From the NCBI GenBank assembly GCA_016841725.1, contig JAENYP010000019.1:1-52547 (forward strand): 52,547 nt of DNA, in the 5' to 3' direction. A model generated the notes under the pieces. It was not told where the DNA came from and searched no databases. It saw only the letters and a program-made list of their open reading frames with translations. The DNA comes from Thermincola carboxydiphila. Lineage in GTDB: Bacteria > Bacillota > Thermincolia > Thermincolales > UBA2595. Positions 33,197-40,552 of the stretch are shown here, one piece after another; within the stretch, counting starts at the first letter, position 1, and the number at the start of each line of letters is the position of its first letter. A program made the translations under genes and the position numbers.

Positions 33197-34609
33197 ATGT
33201 TGAACAGTATGAACAGAAGTTTATCTGACAAGTTATTGATATATTCCCTGGGGTCGGTATTGGGCTATCAGGCTGTGAAATTTTTAGGCAGGCTGGTCTT
33301 CAGGGATGTGATTACTGATGCCGCTAAAACAATTATGACTGATCTATATGACGAGAACTTATGGGAACTGGTCTCAGCGACAACAAAATACACGCCTCAG
33401 GTTATTGCCGAAACAAACCTGCGGGCACAGGAAGGAAAGGTAATTAAGCGTCCTCTGGGTACTCCCAGGAAGTTTCCCGGCCTTGACCAGTTAATGTTTA
33501 ATATCAGTCAGCTCCATACAATGCCGACTCCTCTGGAAACTCCGGTGAATACGAAAGTTTGCATCGGTAAGGCATGTAAAAGACCCCTGATAATCGATAT
33601 TCCTATTATGATAGCCGGGATGGCGTATGGTGCGGCACTGTCGGAAAAAGCTAAAATAGCTCTTGCTAAAGGAGCCGGCATGGCAGGAACCGCAACCAAC
33701 ACCGGAGAAGGACCGTTTCTCCCAAGTGAAAGAAAGGCTGCTAAAAAACTTATTTTACAGTATAACCGGGGCAGTTGGAATAAATCTGATAAAACTATTC
33801 GGCAGGCAGATGCTGTAGAAATACAGTTTGGACAGGGTGCAACCGGGGGTACAGGTCACAAAAACAACATAGGTTTCTTTGATTTTAAGCTGCAAAAGGG
33901 CTTTGGAGTGGGATTGGGCAAAGATGCTGTGCTCCATGCACGTCATGCCGAAATTGAACACCCATCTGAAATCCCCCGGCTTGTCCGCAGGCTGAAGAGT
34001 ATCGCCGGAGATATTCCTATTGGTGCCAAGATAGGCGCCGGTAAGTATCTTGAAAGCGATCTCAGGTGGCTGGTTAACGGTGGTATTGATTTCGTTACAA
34101 TAGATGGCGCTGAAGCAGCTACCAAGGGCTCGGCTCCTATTTTGCAGGATGACTTCGGGGTACCCACCATATTTGCTGTCTACCGGGCTGCAGAATTTTT
34201 ACGGAAAAATGGTTTGAGTAACAAAGTGTCGTTAATTGCATCAGGGAAAATACAAACCCCGGGAGACATCCTGAAATTACTTGCCCTTGGTGCGGACGCC
34301 GCTTATATTGGCGGCATTTCTTTGTTTGCGATGTCACATACCCAGGTATTAAAAGCCTTGCCATTCGAGCCGCCAACTCAGGTTATCTGGTATGATGGAA
34401 AATATGCCGGTAAATTTAAAGTGGCATCCGGGGCTAAAAATCTCGCGAAATATCTTAAGTCCTGTAAGGAAGAACTTGTAGAGGGCGTCCGGGCATTGGG
34501 GAAAACATCTGCTGCCCAGGTTAATAAGGATGACCTATTTGCCCTGGATGAACTTATTGCTAAAGGGTTGGGGGTTTCAATGGCATATTCGCCATATATA
34601 CCTGATTAA
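33197..34609 (+). CDS. FMN-binding GltB-type glutamate synthase family protein
   Basis: The 470-aa protein corresponds to the central FMN/synthase domain of glutamate synthase, without the glutamine amidotransferase domain. Landmarks are IPIMIAGMAYGAALSEKAKI, GTATNTGEGPF, EIQFGQGATGGTGHKN, IGAKIGAGKYLES, DFVTIDGAEAATKG and ALGADAAYIGGISLFAM. Similar stand-alone proteins occur in archaea and anaerobes; their reaction is not always glutamate formation. The start is either ATG 33197 or ATG 33209; the site GGAAAGGG favours neither clearly. It is followed 19 bases later by a ferritin-like gene. Confidence 0.85.
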   Translation: MLNSMNRSLSDKLLIYSLGSVLGYQAVKFLGRLVFRDVITDAAKTIMTDLYDENLWELVSATTKYTPQVIAETNLRAQEGKVIKRPLGTPRKFPGLDQLMFNISQLHTMPTPLETPVNTKVCIGKACKRPLIIDIPIMIAGMAYGAALSEKAKIALAKGAGMAGTATNTGEGPFLPSERKAAKKLILQYNRGSWNKSDKTIRQADAVEIQFGQGATGGTGHKNNIGFFDFKLQKGFGVGLGKDAVLHARHAEIEHPSEIPRLVRRLKSIAGDIPIGAKIGAGKYLESDLRWLVNGGIDFVTIDGAEAATKGSAPILQDDFGVPTIFAVYRAAEFLRKNGLSNKVSLIASGKIQTPGDILKLLALGADAAYIGGISLFAMSHTQVLKALPFEPPTQVIWYDGKYAGKFKVASGAKNLAKYLKSCKEELVEGVRALGKTSAAQVNKDDLFALDELIAKGLGVSMAYSPYIPD

Positions 34610-34628
34610 GAAGGAGGCAAAAATCAAT

Positions 34629-35078
34629 ATGAAAGACAGGGAACTTATCAGGGAATTAAATAAGATCCTAACACTGGAACATGGTCACCTGGGTATGTAT
34701 GAAAATTTCCTGAATCATCGTGACAAGGATACCCGCAGAACCTTCAGAAGGTTTATGGAAATTGAAAAAGAGCATATTAATAAAATAACAGCTGTTATTT
34801 TAAACATGGGTGGAAAACCATCAATTATTGTGGAAAGCGGCGATATCATCGGACAGCTTTTTGGAATTACTATAAATGCAGCCACTGATCGTGAGGTTAT
34901 TAAGACCTACAGTTATATTGAAAAGAAATCCCATCAGGGGTATAGCGATTTTGTCACCAAACTGGAGGACGATTCTGAAGCAAGAAACCAGTTTATTGCC
35001 GAAATAGCCAGTTCCAATATGCTGGAAGCACAATTAATGCATCTATGGCTGGAAGACAAATTAAAAACTTTAAATTAG
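34629..35078 (+). CDS. Ferritin-like protein
   Basis: The 149-aa, four-helix protein has carboxylate/His-bearing helices (ILTLEHGHLGMYENFL, MEIEKEHINKI, YIEKKSHQGYSDFV, SSNMLEAQLMHLWLEDKL) in the rubrerythrin/ferritin-like pattern. I choose the ATG at 34629, about 10 bases after AAGGAGG, over upstream in-frame starts that lie inside the previous gene. It probably shares a transcript with the GltB-like gene. Iron binding and any peroxidase or storage role are inferred from fold only. Confidence 0.7.
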   Translation: MKDRELIRELNKILTLEHGHLGMYENFLNHRDKDTRRTFRRFMEIEKEHINKITAVILNMGGKPSIIVESGDIIGQLFGITINAATDREVIKTYSYIEKKSHQGYSDFVTKLEDDSEARNQFIAEIASSNMLEAQLMHLWLEDKLKTLN

Positions 35079-35130
35079 ATGACTTAGTTTAATGCTCATT
35101 CTGTTTATCCAAAACAGATTATTTCTAGCC

Positions 35131-35616
35131 TCAGCCTCCACCGCCGGACTGGTTGTTTTGCTCATGTTCTGTCCCATGTGATTGCTTTTGGGTTTCATTT
35201 TCGGGCGGCGCATCACATATTTCTATGCCTGTAATTCTGATTTTCTGCTGCTGTGCCAGCCTACTGATAAAAAATATGACACTGTTCTCACTAATCTTTA
35301 ATTGATCCGCAATTGCAGATGGAGCAGCCTGATTATTTGCTTTAACAAAGTTTAGAATATCCTTTTCTGCTTCGGTAACCCAGTCTTCAAATAATGCCCT
35401 GACTTCGGGAGTTGCATAACTTCCCATTTCAGCTGCTTTGGTTACAGATGAAGTCATCTGGCGGCACATTTCCGATGGATTAAAGCCGGCACCGGCCATT
35501 TTCTCTTTCATCATCTCCTGGCATTTCTTCATCATATCCGGCCCCTTTTTCATCATCTCCGGGCCACAGCCCATTTGTCCCATAGGACCCATTTTACCCA
35601 TCATGCCCATCATCAC
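35131..35616 (-). CDS. Met-rich N-terminus plus winged-helix domain protein
   Basis: The 161-aa protein has a first 45 residues extremely rich in Met, Lys and Gly (MMMGMMGKMGPMGQMGCG, MMKKCQEMMKEKM), with Met spacing like copper/silver-binding Met motifs. Residues 70-125 form a winged helix (EAEKDILNFVKANNQ, SAIADQLKISENSVIFFISR), and the tail is His/Gln/Gly-rich. The GTG start at 35616 follows AAGGAGGG. It lies 30 bases downstream of an ArsR-type gene and is probably co-transcribed with it. A metal-responsive DNA-binding role is inference; no named family is recognised. Confidence 0.7.
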   Translation of the reverse strand: MMMGMMGKMGPMGQMGCGPEMMKKGPDMMKKCQEMMKEKMAGAGFNPSEMCRQMTSSVTKAAEMGSYATPEVRALFEDWVTEAEKDILNFVKANNQAAPSAIADQLKISENSVIFFISRLAQQQKIRITGIEICDAPPENETQKQSHGTEHEQNNQSGGGG

Positions 35617-35646
35617 ATTAATCCCTCCTTGAAATTTATAATCTTT

Positions 35647-35994
35647 TTAAGTTTTCTTAAAAAACCATGGCGGACAAGAGCAAAATATTTGTGGTCCGTC
35701 AAAATTATTATCATCTTCCGAGGTATAGGTCTCACAGGCAGAAAGCAAATCTATCAGGCCGTGATCTTTCAGCCGGTAATAAATAAAAGCTCCCTTCCGT
35801 TCAGTTTCGACAAGTCCGGCTTCTCGCAATATCCTAAGGTGAAAAGACACCAGTGTCTGCGGCAGTCCGGTATCTTTCATTATACCGGATACCGAACACT
35901 CCTCTTTTCCGATTGCCGATATTATCCTTAAACGGTTTGTATCAGCTAATATCTTGAGGAATTTTGCAATCCTGTCAATAGCTTCCATCCCCAT
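35647..35994 (-). CDS. ArsR/SmtB-family transcriptional regulator
   Basis: The 115-aa winged-helix repressor has ILADTNRLRIISAIGKEECS and SGIMKDTGLPQTLVSFHLRI (DNA-reading helix), RKGAFIYYRLKDHGLIDLLS (wing), and a C-terminal tail with FCSCPPW. The usual ELCVCDL metal motif is replaced by EECSVSGI, with one cysteine. Together with the tail cysteines it could still bind metal, but the inducer cannot be assigned. The ATG at 35994 follows AGGCAGGTGA. An inverted repeat upstream (36026-36061) may be its operator. Confidence 0.88.
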   Translation of the reverse strand: MGMEAIDRIAKFLKILADTNRLRIISAIGKEECSVSGIMKDTGLPQTLVSFHLRILREAGLVETERKGAFIYYRLKDHGLIDLLSACETYTSEDDNNFDGPQIFCSCPPWFFKKT

Positions 35995-36025
35995 TATATC
36001 ACCTGCCTTTTACTAAGATTCGTTA

Positions 36026-36061
36026 ATATGAGCCCTTATTGATATATGCGCTTACTCATAT
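36026..36061. promoter_or_regulatory. Candidate ArsR operator
   Basis: ATATGAG (36026-36032) and CTCATAT (36055-36061) form a perfect 7-bp inverted repeat around a 22-base spacer, immediately upstream of the arsR-like gene. Similar ATATGA half-sites are common in ArsR-family operators. Confidence 0.5.
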
Positions 36062-36130
36062 AATATACTTCAAAGCACAATTTGTCAATGATACCGGTCA
36101 AAATAATAAGAAGATACCTTCCTGCAGTAT

Positions 36131-36161
36131 TAAAAAAAAAAAACCCCGGAGCGGGGGGTTT
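36131..36161 (-). terminator. Terminator at the end of the LysM gene
   Basis: AAACCCC and GGGGTTT pair around a short loop, with a run of ten Ts on the minus strand. The stem overlaps the stop codon of the second LysM gene. Confidence 0.85.
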
Positions 36162-36477
36162 AACGGAAACTTACCGGTATACGCAGTTTTTGGCCGGGAT
36201 AAATATCAGGACCATCCAGATTGTTCATTTTCATAATCTTTGAAACCACTTTTTGAAGGTTCTCTCCAGTAACATTATCTCTGGAAATATCCCATAAAGT
36301 ATCACCCGGCAAAACAACAACTTCTGTGAACATTTCCCCGTTACGCCCATCTGCTGTTGATTTAAAAAACAGGGAAATAGACATTGTTATAATCAGCGCC
36401 CATAAGAGTGTTTTTAATATTTTAATGAAATTAAATCTGTTTTTTATTGCTTCTCTGTATTGGTAACCTGATTTCAT
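36160..36477 (-). CDS. Second LysM-domain YneA-like protein
   Basis: The 105-aa product is a clear paralogue of the lexA-adjacent LysM protein: a basic start, one membrane helix (LLWALIITMSISLFFKSTAD) and a LysM domain (EVVVLPGDTLWDISRDNVTG to YPGQKLRIPVSF). Both share SLFFKSTA at the end of the helix and CTCCCGAACA before the ribosome binding site. A half SOS box (36493-36506) lies at the same distance from the start as box 1 of the first copy. The function is inferred to be cell-wall or division related; SOS control is doubtful. Confidence 0.75.
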   Translation of the reverse strand: MKSGYQYREAIKNRFNFIKILKTLLWALIITMSISLFFKSTADGRNGEMFTEVVVLPGDTLWDISRDNVTGENLQKVVSKIMKMNNLDGPDIYPGQKLRIPVSFR

Positions 36478-36492
36478 GTCCTCAATCCCTCC

Positions 36493-36506
36493 CGAACATT
36501 CGTAAT
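36493..36506. promoter_or_regulatory. Degenerate LexA box (half-site)
   Basis: CGAACATTCGTAAT keeps the left half CGAAC of CGAAC-N4-GTTCG but not the right half. Position relative to the second LysM gene matches box 1 at 3642. Probably weak or non-functional. Confidence 0.35.
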
Positions 36507-36543
36507 GATGAATCAGGATACCATTTTTTATTTTTCTTAAGAA

Positions 36544-38052
36544 TTACATTCTTTGTTTATTGCCTTTTTTGCCATTATCATTCTGAATATCTACATTGGC
36601 TGATGCGTCATCGTCCTCATCGTCCTCATCCTCATCCTCATCATCTTCATCGTCTTCATTTTCATCGTCCTGATCAATTGTTTGGGTTGGCATTGAATAG
36701 GCCTTTATGGTTGTTACCACATTGTCATCATTTAGAGTCAGGATAACGATATCCCCCGCTTCCAGATTCTCAAGCTCTGCATTATTACCGTTTAAGGTAA
36801 TAGCTGCATCATCTGTGACTGAGTATTCGACAGGATCTGCCGTAATGGCAATTGTTTCAGTAATGTTTTTTTCCTGTTCCTGCTCCTTGGGCTGTGCTTT
36901 TTTGGTATTTTTCAGAGAGCCCTTTATCTTGTTTATGTTTCTGTTACGTTCCTTTTCCTGTCCCCAGGTTTTTTCCACGATTTGTATCATATTATCATCG
37001 GCATCAACAGCATAGACAATTCCTTTTACAGTTACCGGAGCCACCTCGATATACACAGCAACACCGTTTTTGTCAACAACCAGTTTGGCGGTTGCACCAA
37101 TTGCTACATCACTGAGTTCCGCTTCCTGGTTGTAAACATATATAAGCGCATCTTCAGAGACCGGATATGTAACTGTACCGTATTCATCTTCATCTTCATC
37201 TTCATCTTCATCTTCGTCCTCGTCTTCGTCCTCATCCTCGTCTTCATCTTCATCTTCATCTTCTTCGCCTACATCAAGAGTAATGGTTCCCTGGCAATAG
37301 ATAGTTTCAGTGACAGAGTCTTCAATAGTTGTATCATCAGTGGAGACTTCAACTACAGTACCGTTAATGTAGGTCTTGAGCTGCCCCGGGATGGGAAGTT
37401 CATCTGTTGAAGATCCCAGCATAACTGCTAACTCAGCTCTGGTAACAGGTTTATTAGGCTTGAATGTTTTGTCAGGGAAACCGTTGATAATATTGTTTTT
37501 CATTGCCGAGGCTATACAGCCGGTATCAGAAATTTCTGCAGCATCCTTGAAAGGCAGGAGCACATTTTGCATCTCAGCGGCATCTTCCTCCAAGCCCAGT
37601 GCCTTTATAATAAGTTTTACAACCCATTCTCTGCTGGCTGCCTTGGTTGACTGAAAATTGCCCGAAACCGACTCTTCCAGATAACCGTTTTCATAAGCAT
37701 AGGCTACATGTTTTTTCGCCCACTCAGGAATCTTATCAGCATCTTTGTAAGGCAGAACCACTGAAGCTGAATCAAAATCTGCGACTTCTTCTTCAAGCCC
37801 GGCCGCCCTTAGGGTTAAGACAACTGCTTCTGCATGGGTGACAGGTTTGTTAGGCTGGAATGAGCCGTCAGGATAACCCATGATTACATTTTGCGCCTTC
37901 ATTTTATAGACATGTTTTTGCGCCCACTGGGCCTGATCCAGGTCCTTAAAATCAAAACCCCCAATGCCTTTTTTGGCAACAGCCCCGGTTGTGGCAGTCA
38001 TCAGGATAAATACGGTAATCATCAAAACAGCTATTATTTTATTTTTTCTCAC
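36544..38052 (-). CDS. S-layer homology protein with acidic DE-repeat regions
   Basis: The 502-aa exported protein has a signal peptide (KNKIIAVLMITVFILMTATT, cleaved near AVA), three SLH domains (about residues 35-215; GYPDGSFQPNKPVTHAEAVV and GFPDKTFKPNKPVTRAELAV) that anchor to secondary wall polymers, then beta-rich segments interrupted by Asp-Glu runs (around residues 263-290) and an acidic, Asn/Lys-ending tail. It could be a surface Ca2+-binding protein. A c-di-GMP-I riboswitch lies upstream in the same orientation, with a terminator before the gene. The start ATG follows GGGGAGGG. Confidence 0.9.
   Translation of the reverse strand: MRKNKIIAVLMITVFILMTATTGAVAKKGIGGFDFKDLDQAQWAQKHVYKMKAQNVIMGYPDGSFQPNKPVTHAEAVVLTLRAAGLEEEVADFDSASVVLPYKDADKIPEWAKKHVAYAYENGYLEESVSGNFQSTKAASREWVVKLIIKALGLEEDAAEMQNVLLPFKDAAEISDTGCIASAMKNNIINGFPDKTFKPNKPVTRAELAVMLGSSTDELPIPGQLKTYINGTVVEVSTDDTTIEDSVTETIYCQGTITLDVGEEDEDEDEDEDEDEDEDEDEDEDEDEDEYGTVTYPVSEDALIYVYNQEAELSDVAIGATAKLVVDKNGVAVYIEVAPVTVKGIVYAVDADDNMIQIVEKTWGQEKERNRNINKIKGSLKNTKKAQPKEQEQEKNITETIAITADPVEYSVTDDAAITLNGNNAELENLEAGDIVILTLNDDNVVTTIKAYSMPTQTIDQDDENEDDEDDEDEDEDDEDDDASANVDIQNDNGKKGNKQRM
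37182..37264. repeat. Trinucleotide-type GA(T/C)GA(A/G) repeat
   Basis: About 83 bases of alternating Asp and Glu codons inside the SLH gene, seen on the plus strand as TCATCT/TCGTCC units. A second shorter acidic run lies near 36610-36665. Replication slippage is likely to vary its length between strains. Confidence 0.9.
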
Positions 38053-38131
38053 TAATATCCCTCCCCAAATTATTTATGGTTAAAACTCAATTGAGCTGCC
38101 TGTTATCCCTCCTCTCCAAGTATTCCAACAG

Positions 38132-38166
38132 AAAACCCTTCACTGTAAAACCTGTATTCTGAAGGG
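38132..38166 (-). terminator. Expression-platform terminator of the SLH riboswitch
   Basis: On the minus strand CCTTCA and TGAAGG pair within a CCCTTCA/TGAAGGG stem (38136-38142 and 38160-38166), with a 17-base loop, followed by TTTT. It lies between the riboswitch and the SLH start. Confidence 0.65.
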
Positions 38167-38182
38167 CAGCATTTGAAAAGTT

Positions 38183-38268
38183 CTCTGGCAGCTTGGCAGT
38201 CGTGGCAAAATGCCTGCCTTAGACCCATAGCTTTGCGTCCCCGGCTTTCACCGGGTTTGCCCCTGCAG
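38183..38268 (-). ncRNA. Cyclic-di-GMP-I (GEMM) riboswitch upstream of SLH gene
   Basis: On the minus strand: GGGGCAAACCCGG, a hairpin capped by a GAAA tetraloop, GGGGACGCAAAGCTATGGGT, a second helix with GGCAGGC-TTTT-GCC, then GCCAAGCTGCC closing P1. Order and conserved residues match the GEMM-I aptamer. It is about 130 bases upstream of the SLH protein start and is followed by a terminator-like hairpin, so the SLH gene should respond to c-di-GMP. Confidence 0.9.
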
Positions 38269-38408
38269 ATTTTTATTGGGTTTTCTTTGTCATTGGATTT
38301 TTCTTAATTAATGAATACGAAAGGTTTTGCCTTTTTTATACCGTTATCATCAGCACAAAGGTACATTTTACAGCCTGTTAAAGGTTTGTTTACTTTTTGT
38401 TCATATCT

Positions 38409-38513
38409 TCACGGATATTCTGAGCTGAAGCAGCCTTTTCCTGAGTTTTGTTTAAGAGACAGGTTGTCCAGTTCCCTGGCAGGCTTCTCATGATTGTAAT
38501 TCTTTCTTGTCAA
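38409..38513 (-). CDS. Possible 34-aa small protein
   Basis: TTG at 38513 lies 6 bases after GGGAGGGG, a strong site. The product (TRKNYNHEKPARELDNLSLK and a Gly/Cys/Ser-containing end) is hydrophilic. The same frame is open to an ATG at 38558 (49 aa). An overlapping frame also gives a helical 33-aa peptide, so the coding frame is uncertain. It lies between yqhV and the SLH riboswitch. No family is recognised. Confidence 0.35.
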   Translation of the reverse strand: MTRKNYNHEKPARELDNLSLKQNSGKGCFSSEYP

Positions 38514-38605
38514 AGATATCCCCTCCCTGGAAGATTGTGTTTTAATATGGTCATTCATAGTCTTTTTCCGGCGATATGGTTTATGTGTAGCAAAAAGTAG
38601 TTCAT

Positions 38606-38884
38606 TCAGCTTTCCCTGGAAACCCCAACAAATATCAGGATTACGCCGGCAAGTATCATCCCAAATTTAACAGGGGAAATCCTGCCACTAAGACCACTCA
38701 GGCCTATGGCCATGACCACTGCCATTATGGTTGGACCGATTAAGGCCAGGAGTGCATTAATCTTTAGAGCAGTCTGAATACTGTCAAATTTAATAAAAAG
38801 CAGGGCAGCCGTAAATTCTATCAGACAGGACAAAAACCGCATCATAGCCATCCCGAAAACTATCTTGTCTTTTACAAAAAACAT
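38606..38884 (-). CDS. yqhV: YqhV family membrane protein (DUF2619)
   Basis: The 92-aa protein has three hydrophobic helices: MAMMRFLSCLIEFTAALLFI, INALLALIGPTIMAVVMAIG and KFGMILAGVILIFVGVS. The order and the RFLSCLIEFTAA motif match YqhV, a small protein found near sporulation genes (spoIIIA) in endospore formers. Function unknown. The ATG at 38884 follows GGAGGGG; the in-frame TTG at 38896 overlaps that site. Confidence 0.8.
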   Translation of the reverse strand: MFFVKDKIVFGMAMMRFLSCLIEFTAALLFIKFDSIQTALKINALLALIGPTIMAVVMAIGLSGLSGRISPVKFGMILAGVILIFVGVSRES

Positions 38885-39035
38885 TTTCCCCTCCAAATAT
38901 TATCAAGATATATGTTTTATTTATGCAGTGCTGATATTAAATAGACATTTGGTCTCTAAACCTACATTTTTTCTTTTGGAATACGAAGGCTGTATTGTGG
39001 GAAAATAGTCTTGCAGATGAAAGGAGAAGTGGAAA

Positions 39036-40421
39036 TTGAAAGCAAAAACCATACCGATCCTTGCAGCTCTGGGAGCAGTGCCTTTTATCATGGTTCTCGG
39101 AAATTCCATGTTAATCCCGGTGCTGCCTGAGATGCAGAAACAGCTTGGGATTACACAGTTCCAAACGAGTCTGGTTATCTCCATGTTTTCAATTCCGGCA
39201 GGTTTGGCAATTCCCTTCGCCGGGTTTTTATCAGATCGCTTGGGGAGAAAAAAAGTCATCGCCCCGGCATTGCTAATTTATGGGATTGGCGGCCTGATTG
39301 CGGGCATTGCCGCACTTTGTATGGAAAGGTGTTACTGGCTGATTATTACCGGCAGGATTGTCCAGGGCATTGGCGCTGCCGGAACGGCTCCTGTTGCTAT
39401 GGCATTAGTCGGAGATATCTTCACATCAAAGGAAAGGAGTAAGGCCCTGGGGTACATTGAGGCTTCCAATGGCCTGGGGAAGGTTGTCAGCCCGATTCTG
39501 GGTTCGCTTATCGCAGTAGTAGCCTGGTTCGCAACTTTTTTCCTGTTCCCCGCCCTTACCGTTCCCATAGCTGTTGCAGTATGGTTTTTGGTAAAGGAAC
39601 CTGCAGCAGGTAAAAAACAGCAAAGTATCAGCCAGTATCTAAAGTCTGTATTTTCATTGTTTAAAAACAAGGCCGCATTTCTGATTACAGCTTTTATTTC
39701 CGGGTCCCTGGCCCTGTTGCTGCTGTTTGGCCTTCTGTTTTATTTATCTGACTATCTGGAAGCATCTCTGAAACTCTTCGGGGTAAAAAAGGGATTCGCC
39801 CTGGCAGGACCGGTACTGGCCATGAGTACAACTTCCCTGGCTGCAGGAAGCCTTATCAAAAAAAAGGTTTCCCTTATGAAAAAACTGATCATTACCGGTT
39901 TAGGCATTATTACTCTCACCTTAGGGGTACTGCCCTTTTTTGAAAATCCATGGTTAAATATTGGGGTGATGTCTGTCACCGGAATCGGTGTAGGGCTGAT
40001 ATTGCCCTGTCTGAATACCCTGATCACCAGTTCTGCTTCCACAGATGAACGGGGAATGATAACATCTCTTTATGGAGGGATAAGATTTTTCGGAGTAGCT
40101 GCAGGGCCCCCGCTTTTCGGGCTCCTCGATGGATTCGGAAGATATGTGATGTTCTGGTCGGGTGCAGGTGCAGCCTTGGCTGTTGGGATACTTTGTGTCA
40201 TTGCTCTCCCGGTCAAAGCCCCGGACAACCAGGAGAAAACTTTAGAAAAGGATCACCCATCTCCTGTAAGGAAAATTGGTCAGACAATCTTTGATACCAT
40301 AACCTTCCGAAACTCTATCGGACGACTGGTAACCCGAAAACCGCTTAATCAGGGCCAGGATAATACGAAACCAGGAAAGGAAACCCAATCTGAAAAGGAA
40401 TCTGATAAGGAAAATAAGTGA
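39036..40421 (+). CDS. MFS transporter
   Basis: The 461-aa major facilitator protein has twelve predicted transmembrane segments, the loop 2-3 motif GFLSDRLGRKKVI, RIVQGIGAAGTAPVAMALV (motif C-like region of drug/H+ antiporters) and a long charged cytoplasmic tail (from about residue 395, rich in Lys/Glu). The TTG start at 39036 follows AAAGGAG. The substrate is not predictable; the neighbouring comAB genes make sulfolactate or a related organosulfonate one possibility (inference). A large hairpin follows its stop. Confidence 0.88.
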   Translation: MKAKTIPILAALGAVPFIMVLGNSMLIPVLPEMQKQLGITQFQTSLVISMFSIPAGLAIPFAGFLSDRLGRKKVIAPALLIYGIGGLIAGIAALCMERCYWLIITGRIVQGIGAAGTAPVAMALVGDIFTSKERSKALGYIEASNGLGKVVSPILGSLIAVVAWFATFFLFPALTVPIAVAVWFLVKEPAAGKKQQSISQYLKSVFSLFKNKAAFLITAFISGSLALLLLFGLLFYLSDYLEASLKLFGVKKGFALAGPVLAMSTTSLAAGSLIKKKVSLMKKLIITGLGIITLTLGVLPFFENPWLNIGVMSVTGIGVGLILPCLNTLITSSASTDERGMITSLYGGIRFFGVAAGPPLFGLLDGFGRYVMFWSGAGAALAVGILCVIALPVKAPDNQEKTLEKDHPSPVRKIGQTIFDTITFRNSIGRLVTRKPLNQGQDNTKPGKETQSEKESDKENK

Positions 40422-40430
40422 TTTAAAAAG

Positions 40431-40478
40431 AAATGATGTTATTGCCACCGGAATCACGGGTGAACAATAACATCATTT
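40431..40478. terminator. Large hairpin between MFS gene and comA
   Basis: AAATGATGTTATTG (40431-40444) is a perfect 14-bp inverted repeat of CAATAACATCATTT (40465-40478), and CACC/GGTG extends the stem inward. TTTT follows on the plus strand and AAAA precedes, so it can terminate MFS transcription. Confidence 0.8.
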
Positions 40479-40552
40479 TGAACGTAACCTTAAAAAAGCC
40501 CGGTGAATACAATACAATTGTAACAGATTTACTATCCACAAAAAGGAAGGAG

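Noticed and set aside
36447-37841. Several plus-strand frames opposite the SLH gene
   Set aside because: They are His-, Phe- or Ile-rich translations of the antisense strand of the Asp/Glu and SLH coding sequence.
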